This document shows, one piece after another, positions 48,270-59,746 of a stretch of DNA of 64,000 bases. Origin of the DNA: Heliocidaris erythrogramma (Eukaryota; Echinodermata; Echinoidea; Camarodonta; Echinometridae); contig CM046857.1 in assembly GCA_025617745.1 (NCBI GenBank), forward strand, positions 23,963,761 to 24,027,760, read 5' to 3'. A program made the position numbers and the translations under genes. Positions within the stretch are counted from its first letter, which is position 1, and each line of letters starts with the position of its first letter. Below the pieces are notes generated by a model, which ran no database searches, was not told the DNA's origin, and saw only the letters and a list, made by a program, of their open reading frames with translations.

Positions 48270-49266
48270 CTCGCTAGTCATAAGGACCGCTAATCATAAC
48301 GTGTAATTTCCTATACCTATAGGGTCGCTATTCATAAAGCGAAAAGGGGATCACTATTCATAAACTCATAAGGAGCATTATTCATGAGGATTGCTATTCA
48401 TAATAGGAGAAGAGGGTTGCTATTCATAATCGAAGAGAAGGGTCATTACTCATAAGGGCCGCTATTCATAATAAGTCATAAGGGTCGCTATACATAATAC
48501 AGATACAGGGTCGCAATTCATAATACCAAATCGGGGTCGTTAATCATAAGGGTGGCTACTCATAATCGAAGAAAAGGGTCGCTATTCATAATAGAAGAAG
48601 AGGGTCGTTATTCATAAAGGTCAATATTCATAAGGGTTGCTATTCATAATCGGAGAAGAAGGTCGCTATTCATAATCAGAGAAGAGGGTCGCTATTCATA
48701 ATCAGAGAAGAGGGTCGCTATTCATAATCGAAGAAGAGGGTCGCTATTCATAATCAGAGAAGAGGGTCGCTATTCATAATCGAAGAAGAGGATCGCTATT
48801 CATAATCAAAGAAGAGGGTCGCTATTCATAATCAAAGAAGAGGGTCGCTATTCATAATCAAAGAAGAGGGTCGCTATTCATAATAGGAGAAGAGGGTCGT
48901 TATTCATAAAGGTCAATATTCATAAGGGTTGCTATTCATAATTGGAGAAGAGGGTGGCTATTCATAATCGAAGAAGAGGGTCGCTATTCATAATCGAAGA
49001 AGAGGGTCGCTATTCATAATCAAAGAAGAGGGTCGCTATTCATAATCAAAGAAGAGGGTCGCTATTCATAATCAGAGAAGAGGGTCGCTATTCATAATCA
49101 AAGAAGAGGGTCGCTATTCATAATCGGAGAAGAGGGTCGCTATTCATAATCGGAGAAGAGGGTCGCTATTCATAATCAGAGAAGAGGGTCGCTATTCATA
49201 ATCAGAGAAGAGGGTCGCTATTCATAATGGAAGAAAAGGGTTGCTATTCATATTCGAAGAAGAGGT
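48270..49266 (+). repeat. 26-bp minisatellite, array 1
   Basis: Units of the type TCATAATCAAAGAAGAGGGT + CGCTAT are regular from about 48640 to 49266 (about two dozen copies with A/G variants at a few positions). From 48270 to 48640 units are shorter and degenerate. The same unit in reverse complement makes array 2 at 56283-57280. Confidence 0.93.
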
Positions 49267-49439
49267 AAGGGTTAGGATTATTTGTAAAATATTGTAATAT
49301 GATTTTCATTGTTCAAATATGAAAGAATATGAAAGATTTAATGAGACACACCCCACGGCTGTGTCGAAGAAATACGGGAGGGGCCATGAAACCAATACAC
49401 CCCTGGCCTAGCCAGGCGGGAAAAGTGGGGGGCATGCCC

Positions 49440-50122
49440 CCCCCCCCCCTCCCCCCTCTATTCAGCCCCTTTAAAAAATGCGAGAGCGAAAAAGCGGAGG
49501 AGGCGGTGGAAGAGAAAGATAAAAGCCTAAAAAGGCGCTACGAAATTTGTTAAAACGTCAACGTTTTCGCGCTTCCCGCGGGAAGGGGGAAGTAACTCCC
49601 CATCCATGCATCCACCCCTGATACATACAGTGCAGCATTGCGTCCAATAATTGAAAGCAGTCCGGGTGTCGAACTAACTTTCTGCCTAAAAGAATGTGCT
49701 ACATGTACGAGCTGCTTAAAAAACGTCACAGCGGACAAATTGTAAAGCAGTCTATGCCTATAACTTTCCGCCTAAAAAGAATTGTTTGCTATCTTTCTTT
49801 ATCTCTCTCTCTCAGATTTGCTACAAAACGTCAGAGCTTTGCGCGGGAAGGCCCCCCCCCCCCCTCCATGCACCCACCCCTGTTACAAACAGTGCAGTAT
49901 CGCGATGAGCCTTTATCCTTATCTCTGGTTTTGCTATAAAACGTCAGAGTTTTCGCACTTTGCGCGGGAGGGGGGAAACCAAAGAGTTACTTACCCCTAA
50001 CAACTCTATGGGGAAAACTCCCCCTCCCAACACCCACCCCCCTGGAGAGCACGCGAAGAGTGCTCATAACGCCCCATATTGAAAAATCCTGGCTAGTCCC
50101 CCCCCCCCCCCCCCCCCCCCCT
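49440..50122 (+). repeat. diverged tandem units with poly(C) runs
   Basis: Three related units begin around 49550, 49825 and 49937 (AAACGTCA, then GTTTTCGC and GCGCGGGA, then CACCCCTG and a CAGTGCAG text). C runs lie at about 49437-49450, 49852-49864 and 50099-50121. The open frames are not convincing. Confidence 0.55.
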
Positions 50123-50235
50123 ATCAGTCCGACTACGTTGCGTCATTCGACCCATCTTGCCTCGGTACAAGCACATAGTACTGACAATTTTCGTCAAAGT
50201 AATTCATAAATGGCATAGCCTGTGTGCGGGTGGTG

Positions 50236-50263
50236 GGGGGGGGGGGGGGGGGGGGGGGGGGGG
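50236..50263 (+). repeat. poly(G) tract, about 28 bases
   Basis: The longest G run in the window, just left of a SINE head. Confidence 0.85.
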
Positions 50264-50320
50264 TGTAGTAGGTGTTGCCACCAGGTGTTGTTCTATCATG
50301 TTCATAATCCTCAGAGAAAG

Positions 50321-50440
50321 GCGAGATAGCTCAGTGGACGAACAGTGGCCTCGTAACTGAATGACCAGGATTCGAAACCACTCGTGTCCTTTGGTAAGGC
50401 ATTAACCCCAAGTCCATCGGAGGAGACTTAAAGCCGTTGG
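50321..50440 (+). repeat. tRNA-derived SINE fragment
   Basis: GCGAGATAGCTCAGTGGACG is a clear A-box region, GGATTCGAAACC is the B-box, and CTCG after it can pair with the 5' end. It is followed by the SINE-like TCCTTTGGTAAGGCATTAAC. It abuts fold-back MITE copy 2, which probably cut it short. Confidence 0.68.
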
Positions 50441-50446
50441 TCCTAT

Positions 50447-50712
50447 CACTGTGAACACGATGACAAAGAGAGCGGACAAAATATACAGCTCCTCTTTGTG
50501 CCCTACACAATTGCCCTGGTAGACAATAGAACATCCCTTCATTGCTATTATGTAAAATAAGTAGAACAGGTGAATATGCATGTGACACCTGTTCTACATA
50601 TTTTTACATAATAGCAATGAAGGGATGTTCTTTTGTCTACCAGGGCAATTGTGGAAGGTACAATGAGGAGCTGTATATTTTGTCCGCTTCTTTGTTCGCC
50701 ATGTTCATAGTG
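50447..50712. mobile_element. fold-back MITE, copy 2
   Basis: The arms 50447-50572 and 50586-50712 are near-perfect inverted repeats (ACAATTGCCCTGGTAGACAA on one side and its complement on the other), separated by about 13 bases. It is the same family as 27130-27360, which has a shortened second arm. Confidence 0.85.
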
Positions 50713-50731
50713 TATGGTTGTTTACATACAA

Positions 50732-51112
50732 GCAGTATGCTTTACAGTATACCATTTGCAAATGATGGAATAATGTCATGTTGATGCTGAAGTTTAAAGA
50801 AATGTTATACATTAATTAATTGTATACATGATAATTTATCATGATAATGTACATGATAAATTCAAAGCTAGTTCTAAAACTCAAATCGATCAGAATATTT
50901 TTTACAATTTATATATTTGTATGCAGTATGCTTTACAGTATACCATTGGCAAATGATGGAATAATGTCATGTTGATGCTGAAGTTTAAAGAAATGTTATA
51001 CATTAATTAATTGTATACATGATAATTTATCATGATAATGTACATGATAAATTCAAAGCTAGTTCTAAAACTCAAATCGATCAGAATATTTTTTACAATT
51101 TATATATTTCTA
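50732..51112 (+). repeat. 191-bp tandem duplication
   Basis: Units at 50732 and 50923 both begin GCAGTATGCTTTACAGTATA and are almost identical. Each contains the palindromic GATAATTTATCATGATAATG region. Confidence 0.92.
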
Positions 51113-51769
51113 TGTGTAATTTTGATTAATTTTCTGGGAATGGTTTTTGCTGGAAATGGGAATAAATTGGATTGAATTTAATTAGGTTCAAAGCAAACAT
51201 AGAAAAACCATGATACACAGGCCCTTATTATAGGGGGCGCTGGCGAGCAGGGTCCGCTTGAACAAAACAAAAGAATGCAAAACAAAAAAGGGTCCAATTA
51301 TTGTCTTATTTTCCCTTCCTTTTCCTCTCCCTTATCTTTTTCTATTTTCTCCTCTTTCATTATTTTCTTTTTCCCCATCCGATTTGTGGGGCACGTGCCC
51401 CATACCCCCTCGTAGTTAGTACTAGTTACGCCTCTGTTTTTGCTTTGTTTTCATTATTTTGCCCCAGTATAATTATGTTAAAGCACATAAAATCGCATTT
51501 TCAATGTTCTATGTACATTTGAAAGAAATATCAACTTTCGGTGGCCCTCCGAAATCCCCGTATTATTTCTCACTTGTTCCCCCATTTAAGAAAGAAGTGG
51601 GAAAATGAACTTTTATCAATGTTCAATATTTAGATCTTGGCCTAAATCGCAGTGGTTATTTGCGAATTTTCCTTAGTACATCGAATAAGAAATGACGTTT
51701 TTGCAGCTTAAAAATGCCAAAAATAAAAAAAAGCTTGTACAATTCCGTAGATAACTTGGAGGGGTATAT

Positions 51770-51900
51770 AGGCGTACAAAGGGCTGCAGCCCCTTGAGGA
51801 TTTTGAGAAGGGCAATATTGGCTCGACTATTACTTCAGCCCCTCCCAAAATTATGCATTTACGCCTATGGGGGAGGTCGAACACGCAATCCCCCCCCCCT
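51770..51900 (+). repeat. interspersed repeat shared with 59480-59740
   Basis: TGCAGCCC-TGAGGATTTTGA, an ATATTGG/ATATTAGG step and ACGCCTATG followed by C-rich text occur in the same order in both places. The family is not identified. Confidence 0.55.
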
Positions 51901-52004
51901 CCACTTCAGCGCCTATGAACGCATCCTACATCTCAGTTAGGTTTAAATGACGTCACAGTTTATGGCAGGTTTCTTCCCCAAAACCGCACCCTTCTGGAGA
52001 AAAC

Positions 52005-52780
52005 TAGAAGAAAAATATAAAACAAAATCATACAAAATGAAAAAGAAAGAAATAAAGGAAAAATACTGAAAACATAAAAGAAGGAAAGAGAAGATGATGC
52101 TAGAATAAGAAAGTCAGAATAGAGAAGATTATAAAGGGAAGAAACAAAGAATAAGAGATAGAGGAAAGATCAAAAGAGAAGATAAAAGGAGAATAATGAA
52201 GAAATACACGGGGTAGGGAAGAACAAAAATGAAGATATGAAAGAAGGAAAGAATAAAGGAAAACATAATGAGAGAAAAAGACAAAATGATGGAAGGATAA
52301 AACAGAATAACATTTATAAGGGAAAGACAGCAAGAGAAGATAAAGAAAGGGAACAAAGAACAATATATGGAAAGACAGAAAGAGAAGATCCAAGAAAAAT
52401 CAAAATACAGAAAGAGAAGAACAATAAAGTTCAAAACCAAAAAAAAAACATGAGAGAAGACAACAAGAGAAAATGAAGAAAGAACAAAGCAAAGAATAAC
52501 AAGAAAGGACAGAAAGAGAAGATGAAAAAAAAGCCCAAACCAAAGAATAACATAAGCAAAGAAGGAAAGGAAGAAGAAAATAAAGAGAGACGAATGGCAG
52601 GCTAGAAGTAAAGAAGAAGGGGGAAAGATAAAGATAAAGATAAAGATAAAATGATACTAAAACAAAAAATAACATAAAAGTTAGGGAAAACAAATGCAGA
52701 AAGATAAAGCAATATTAAGTTTAGGACAGAAGAAAAGATAAAAAAGGATGAAAATATGAACGAACATAAGGAAGAGATGT
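52005..52780 (+). repeat. long purine-rich tract
   Basis: About 770 bases are dominated by A and G (GAAAGA, AAGAGAAGA and similar), with only scattered pyrimidines and no regular unit. The long open frames on the other strand here are phenylalanine/leucine/serine-rich translations of this composition and are not genes. Confidence 0.85.
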
Positions 52781-52909
52781 CGTGGGGTTAGTTGACCTAA
52801 GGGGGTAGTTGTCTGGGGGTAGTTGTCCGGGGTAGTTGTCTGGATACAATATATACGTGTATACCTTCACTTCTTTTTCAATTAAACGACGGTTCTAGTA
52901 GTAGAATTG

Positions 52910-53860
52910 TGTATTTTAAAGTAGAACATTGATGATTTTAAATATTGGCTTAATACTTATTATTGCATAGATGGCATAAATTAAACAAGGTTATCCAAAT
53001 TTAAAGCTTGGAAACATTTGAATTAATGATTATTATCAATTATAAAACGGTAAAATACAGCCCCCGATATAGCAGCTGAAAAGCTCCTTGAACGCTGCTG
53101 AGATGTGTGACGACACAAGAGGGGCGAGTCCTGTCTAAGCAGACGATGTCCCATAACATTATACACATTTTTCAGTGCCTGTTTTGTCATCTCCTCTTCA
53201 CTTATTTCTCTTACTTGACTAGCGTCAGTCTTAATGTTAGTCTGTTGCCTCACTCTTAACTTCGTGTATGGTATTATTTTGATGAAAAATGCAGCGTTAA
53301 TAAAATAAAGGAATCAGTCACTTGTAAACAAAATAAGACGTCATTGTATTTTCAGCTGCTTGCACCGCGGCATGTTCGGCGTTTCAAGAGGGAACGAATA
53401 CCATCCAGCTATTATTCGCAGGGCTTTTCAATTTGAAAATGGGGTTTATTTCATTGATCATTGACCCTTCTCCTGTGTATTTACAATCAAACGGTTTTAG
53501 TTATCAGAATCAGTTCACTTTCCCTTTTCGAATGGTGTGAAATAAGGTCATGTTTAAATGTACCAAACTCTTTATAATTTGATAAATAATTGCATTGCAA
53601 TTACGTTCATTCATTATAGGACGTCGTCTGCTTAAGCAGGATCGATCCCTCGTATGACGACATCAAAACATCGCTATATTTCTGGCGAATCCTCGGATAT
53701 TCCACATGCTGAGAAGAGCTTTTATTTATGTTGTTTTTATAATCATCATATACGCAGTTGACATAAAACTTATACGATTGCCATCTGTAAGCTTCCCAAT
53801 TTCTAGTGATACATTAATTGCCATATTTGTGATTTTCTTGAGTGTTCTACTTTAAATGCT
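52910..53860. repeat. large diverged inverted repeat
   Basis: TTTTAAAGTAGAACA near 52913 and its complement near 53845, and AAGCAGACGATGTCC near 53140 against GACGTCGTCTGCTTAAGCAG near 53621, are inverted partners in nested order. This suggests an old palindromic element about 950 bp long. The 76-codon frame at 53023-53253 (-) is in its left arm and not recognised. Confidence 0.5.
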
Positions 53861-54056
53861 GTGGAAGCATGGATATCAAAATGTGTGATATATTCCCCAA
53901 ATAATGCAGGAGGGGGGGGGGGGGGGGTGGTGGCCTGTAGGATTGGCCTGTATCATCATCCCCCTCCCCCCAGCAATAATTCACCTTCAATAAATGACAT
54001 GATCAAATAATATGATCAGGAGGAGGAGGAGGATGACCATGATGATTATTATTCAT

Positions 54057-55263
54057 ACACTCTTAAAATGGTAATCATGGTTTGTGAAAAAAATGCCCAA
54101 CGAACTGATCGCCTAAGGCTTTCACCAATTTGTGGCAAATAAATTTACACAACTGCTGGGCTCATATTTACCAACAGCATTGGTTAAATCTAGGTTGGGA
54201 ATATTTGCCTCGTAGTTGGATAATTGGGAATGAGTTCCTCTTTCATGTTGCGGAAAAATAGTTGGACATAGAAAGGTTGGTCGAAATCTATGAGGAAAAT
54301 TTTGCCATACAGAAGTTTACCTAACAGTTGGGTAAATTTTGCACAAGATTCAGGGAAAATATTAATTTAAGTTACACTGCAAAAAAAAAAAAAAAACCCA
54401 ATATTGCGGCAATCGTCAACCCAACCAACTGTTTGGCAATGTTTGCCTAATATTTGTCCAACTGTTGGGTAGTTTTCCCCAAATCTCTAACATACGGCAA
54501 ACATTGCTCAACAATTACTCAAACAGTGCCCTACAGTTGCACACTCTTAAAATGTTGGGCGAATTAAGTTGGGCAAACACGAGTTGGTTAAAAGTTTACC
54601 AAGTTATTTTAACCAACTCAGCTAGCCAAAGCTTGACCAATTTGTGGCAATTGCATTCACCTAATAAATGGGCATGTATGATAAAGTTAAATATGAATAT
54701 TCATGATGTTAAGTTGCGTACGGTTTGGGGTGGGCCAGATTTACTAACTGTCACCTAATGCATAACAAATATCTTTGTGTGAAAGAAATTGTTGGGCAAT
54801 AATTACCAGTATTTGGGCATTTTGAGAGTTAGGCAAATGTCTATTTCAGAGAAGTGGTTTGGCAAAAATTACCTAATTATGAGCGTTTTGAGAGTTGAGA
54901 AAATGTCTTGTTGTGGAAACAAAGTTTGTTCTTCAGTTGGCTTACCCAACAGTTGGTAAAGTACTGGGTATTGGGTAATATAATATAATAAATTTTACCC
55001 AATAATATTATTATAATATTATAATTTGTTGGGCAATAAATTAACCGACTAAATGTAGGCCTATAACCAATAATTGAGAAATAAAAGGTTGGGTAAATGT
55101 GATTGGTGAACAGCTGTTGGGCAATTAAACTTGCCCAACTACAAAGCATTTCAGTTACCCAACATCAGTTGGGGCATATTTTTACCAACAGTTAACAGGT
55201 CAGTATATTGCCCAGTGTTGGTTAAAAATTGGTTAATTATTTGCCCAACACTTCTAAGAGTGT
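54057..55263. mobile_element. MITE-like element of TTGGGTAAA/TTTACCCAA-type repeats
   Basis: The left end ACACTCTTAAAATGG and the right end CACTTCTAAGAGTGT are inverted. A second left-type end with the internal GTTGGGC lies at 54540, so one copy may be nested in another. The interior is filled with short words such as GTTGGGCAA and TTGCCCAAC in both directions. It has no coding capacity. Confidence 0.65.
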
Positions 55264-56282
55264 AGGATCACGATTGATCAACATGGTCATAATTTTTGTC
55301 ATGATTTTTGTTAAATTTATGATAAGGAAGACCGAAATAAGGATTTAAAATAATATAATGAAATTAAGCAAGTTAGTAATTACCATGAAACCACATGGAC
55401 TCAAATGCTCTGAAAGGTGATTTTAACTCGGGGAAATTTGAAAGTCCCAACCGTGGGAGGGGATACTTCATTCCCATCCATGCCCGTAAACAGGGGCACA
55501 CTGTAAGAACGGTAGATGCCAATGAATTGTACGTTACTAAAATCACGTATTATGAAAATACTACTACCCCACCCCAAAATATACACAAATTAAAACAAAA
55601 ACAAAATTTCTCGCGGCAATTTCTAAGCCCGTATCCGGACAACTACCCCCAACAACTAATCTCCAGGACAACTACCAAAGACAATCCCACCCCCCCCCCC
55701 TCAGCTCCCCCAAATGGACGATTGCTGGAACTTGAGATAAAGGCTAAGGATTAGGACTGAGAAACGGGAAGATCTGGATGATTCAATGATTCATTTATTG
55801 TCATGCAACAAGCATTTCCAAACATAAAAATACATATCAGGAAAATTGCATTAAGAATAAACAGGCATGACAATATAATACCTCATTATTCCATGATAAA
55901 TCTACATAAACAGTATACAAAAGGAAATAGAGTACAAGCAAGAGGTCCATGTCTTGCAATAAACCATGCAGAAACAAAGAAACAAGAAGCTGGAAAAAGA
56001 AGGAAAGAGAAAGAGAGAGTGAGAAAAGGAGGAAAAAGAAAAAAAAAGAAAGAACGAAAATGGGTAGGCCTACAAACATAGGTAAAATAGATAACCAGTA
56101 CTTCCCCTAACTCTAAAACAGGTGTGGCAATGACACTCCAATATTCAAAACAAAGAACATGTCTGCGTGTGTGTGGGTGTGTGGAGAGGGAGGGGGTCCT
56201 CTCCTCCCACGTAGATGTAAGGATTAGACATCGTTTTTTAATTATTAAGGCACTGGCAAAGCGCCTTTCAAAGTGAAAAGAC
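55264..56282. other. intergenic, no gene seen
   Basis: It contains a short ACAACTACC-type cluster at about 55635-55675 that is inverted relative to GGTAGTTGTC units at 52800-52845, a C run at 55689, and a purine-rich stretch at 55985-56055. The frames at 55395-55754 and 55803-56081 are low-complexity translations. Confidence 0.5.
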
Positions 56283-57280
56283 GACCCTCTTCTTTGATTA
56301 TGAATAGCGACCCTCTTCTTTGATTATGAATAGCGACCCTCTTCTTTGATTATGAATAGCGACCCTCTTCTTTGATTATGAATAGCGACCCTCTTCTTTG
56401 ATTATGAATAGCGACCCTCTTCTTTGATTATGAATAGCGACCCTCTTCTTTGATTATGAATAGCGACCCTCTTCTTTGATTATGAATAGCGACCCTCTTC
56501 TTTGATTATGAATAGCGACCCTCTTCTTTGATTATGAATAGCGACCCTCTTCTTTGATTATGAATAGCGACCCTCTTCTTTGATTATGAATAGCGACCCT
56601 CTTCTTTGATTATGAATAGCGACCCTCTTCTTTGATTATGAATAGCGACCCTCTTCTTTGATTATGAATAGCGACCCTCTTCTTTGATTATGAATAGCGA
56701 CCCTCTTCTTCGATTATGAATAGCGACCCTCTTCTTCGATTATGAATAGCGACCCTCTTCTTCGATTATGAATAACGACCCTCTTCTTCGATTATGAATA
56801 GCGACCCTCTTCTTCGATTATGAATAGCGACCCTCTTCTTCGATTATGAATAGCGACCCTCTTCTTTGATTATGAATAGCGACCCTCTTCTTTGATTATG
56901 AATAGCGACCCTCTTCTTTGATTATGAATAGCGACCCTCTTCTTCGATTATGAATACCGACCCTATTCTTCGATTATGAATAGCGACCCTATTCTGCTAT
57001 TATGAATAGCGACCCTTATGAACATTGACCTTTATGAATACCGACCTTTATGAATATCGACCTTTATGAATAGTGACCCTGTTTTCGTATTATGAATAGG
57101 GACCCTTATGATTAACGACACTGATTTGGTATTATGAATAGCGACCGTCTTTCCGTATTATGAATAGCGATCCTTATGTCTTATTAGGAATGGCGGTCCT
57201 TATGAATAATTACCCTTATGAATAGCAACCCTTATGTCTCATTATGAACAGCGGTCCTTATGACTAGCGAGCGGACCCCA
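56283..57280 (-). repeat. 26-bp minisatellite, array 2 (inverted relative to array 1)
   Basis: ACCCTCTTCTTTGATTATGA + ATAGCG is repeated about 27 times almost without change from 56284 to about 56985. Shorter degenerate units follow to about 57280. Read on the - strand it has the same order as array 1: degenerate end first (CTCGCTAGTCATAAGGACCG in both), homogeneous core last. Confidence 0.94.
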
Positions 57281-58130
57281 TTTCAATTACACTCTATATA
57301 AGCGTAAAAGCGACTCGTGAGTAGACTACTTCGACGCACCCGATGGTAAATTCATCTTATTTGAGTATATTCTACATCTATTTTGTTTCTTTAAAAAATA
57401 AAATTGTTCCATGAATATTATCAGTTTGAGGGGCAAGCATTATGCTAGAGGAGCGTTATTCCCTTAAAGTCATTCGCGTAGATAAATAGGGGGCAGGGGT
57501 GGGGATATGTGAATGTACATTAGATTTTTTTTATTGTAGAAAAATAATCTCAGTGTAGATAGCACTAGCAGGGGTTAAAGATGGGATGGGTGACGCGGGA
57601 TTATGTGAATGCATCAATCATTTTTATTTTCATTGTATTTGGGACCTTTCTATGCCACCGGATGAAGTAAAGTGAGGGCAGGGGCATGATAGGGCCTGCC
57701 TTCACCATCCACCATGTCCAACGGTGGATCCAGGATTTTGTGAGGGAGGGGGCCTAATATTCGGAAATTCATACTTCTATTTTTTTTAAATACTTTTAAT
57801 GTTTATTGTAGGATGTGATTGAACGCATTTATTGCTCATACATGTGTCTCACTGAATTTGAGATATGTGTAGGTGAATTTTCGCTCGATTACTTATAGAA
57901 AATAGATAACTACTATGACCGACCTCTACGATGACAATATTCCGTACACAAAAATCTTCATAACTAGGCCATTAACTTGCTAATTAATTTTACAACTATA
58001 TTTAAGTTGTCTTATAATAAAGCGAAATGGAAACACTGACATCAAAAGAAATTCTTTTATCTCTATTCCACTCTTTCTCTTTCTGTTATGTTTATATTCT
58101 CTACATCAATTTCTCTCTCTTTTCTGTCTA
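57281..58130. other. intergenic, no gene seen
   Basis: Unique-looking sequence with G-rich patches (57480-57500 and 57740-57755). I see no gene. Confidence 0.5.
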
Positions 58131-58136
58131 CCAACA

Positions 58137-58200
58137 TACTTTCTCTCTCTCTCTCTCTCTCTTTCCCTCCCCTCTCTCTATTTCTCTCTCCCTCCCCCTC
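58137..58200 (+). repeat. CT-rich microsatellite
   Basis: A (CT)n core with C-rich continuation. A (GA)n plus poly(G) tract follows at 58336-58392, so the two could pair with each other. Confidence 0.88.
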
Positions 58201-58639
58201 CCCCTTATGTCATAATGATATCTAAGATAGAATTAAAATATATTCTGTACATTACATAACATTATACAATGTTTTTAACTGAGTATGTGTGGGAAATATG
58301 AGAGCGAGAAAGAGAAAAAAAATAGACACGCACAGGAGAGAGAGACAGAGAGAGAGAGAGAAAGAAAGGGGGGGGGGGGGGGGGGGGAGGGGGTTAGCTG
58401 CTGTGATGAAAAGTGATAAGATTTGTAGGGCTTCCACTGGCATGTTTAGGTTTCTGATATGTTTTCCCTGGTAGGTTAAGTAGTTATGCATCGAAGGAAT
58501 TGATAAAAAATCTTAGAACATACACTGAAAATGTATATCTCATGGAACTCGTGCATCTTTTAAATGTTATATGGGCATCTTCACTTATTAGAATACAATA
58601 TTCACTTTCCATTCAACAATATATTGCATTGGAAGATCC

Positions 58640-59060
58640 AGGGGCATTTCCGTCCCATGCCCCCCCCCTTTTTTGGAAGAAAAGTATGCATTTTGACCAT
58701 AAAGGATCCGCCCTTAACCCTTTTGTCGATTGTGCCCCCCCAAAAAAAAAATAATAAAAAATACGGTCTACCTTTGACAAAACCTTGACAAACCTGCATT
58801 AGTGTGCCCCCCCTTATACTAAATCCTGGATCCGCCCCAGATATATTGACAGATGTATGGTAGATCAATGGCGGATTTATGGGGGGGGGGTACATCCGGC
58901 CGTCTCCCCCCCCCCCCCCAATTGGAAGAAAAGTATGCATTAATTGTGCCCCCAACCCCCCCCCCCCCTTGAACGAAAAAACTTTTTTTTCTTTCTTTTT
59001 TCGATTTTTTTTGCTTGTCAGAGAGGGAAACTGGACCCCATAACCCCCCCCCCCCCACCC
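58640..59060 (+). repeat. two diverged C-rich repeat units with G/C hairpin
   Basis: TTGGAAGAAAAGTATGCATT occurs at about 58674 and 58922, each after a C run and before GTGCCCCC. Between them, a G run at 58880-58889 and a C run at 58906-58919 flank TACATCCGGCCGTCT and can pair. Confidence 0.65.
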
Positions 59061-59295
59061 CACTCGACATCGAAGCCGAAATAGAGCCTTTTTCTAATGT
59101 TCGATGTGATGGGATGTGACTGAAATTTAGGTGCTAGTTGTACTTGTAGTTCTAGATTCAGGCGGGATGTGAATTAGCGCAGGCAATTTCTGAATGTTGA
59201 ACAATTTTCAGATTAGATCTAACCAAAGCTACAATAGCTCCATGATCTAACGTTACATGTACCACGGAGTTATCATAGACCTGTGATAACTACTT

Positions 59296-59346
59296 GGTAG
59301 AATAGAATAGAATAGAATAGAATAGAATGGAATAGAATGGAATAGA
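59296..59346 (+). repeat. (AATAG)n microsatellite
   Basis: About nine pentamers AATAG with two AATGG variants. Confidence 0.9.
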
Positions 59347-59479
59347 AATCTCTCCAAATGTGAACCTGGTTACCTGATGGAAGGTCGATGATGATGACTT
59401 TAAAGGTAAGATAAAGTTCTGATAAAGGAAGCAATATTGGGAAAAATTTGATATGTAGTACATAAACATCGGTGTATAC

Positions 59480-59740
59480 TACCGTGGGGGGGGGGGGGGT
59501 GCAGCCCTCTGAGGATTTTGAAAGTGCCGATATTAGGGCAATTACCACCTCATATTCGGGCAGCCAGGTTCTCGAAATATTTGATTAGTTTTATTCATGG
59601 ATATCTAATTTTTGTACATTTTAGTTACAAAAGCGTTATTTTTTTTTTTGCTAATGTAGAAACTAGAAAGCTGGTATTCGGGAAAAACGCCCCCCCCCCC
59701 CCCCCCCTCGCGAAAATGTGCCATTACGCCTATGTATTCT
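59480..59740 (+). repeat. interspersed repeat shared with 51770-51900
   Basis: Same order of GCAGCCCTCTGAGGATTTTG, a GATATTAGG step and TTACGCCTATG as the earlier copy, with poly(G) and poly(C) runs added at 59486 and 59692. Confidence 0.5.
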
Positions 59741-59746
59741 GCGAGG

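Noticed and set aside
52100-52693. Phenylalanine/leucine/serine-rich membrane-like frames on the - strand
   Set aside because: They are direct translations of the purine-rich tract; there is no start context, no splice support and no family similarity.
48270-57280. CRISPR-like arrays
   Set aside because: The units are directly adjacent with no unique spacers, in a eukaryotic genome. They are minisatellites.
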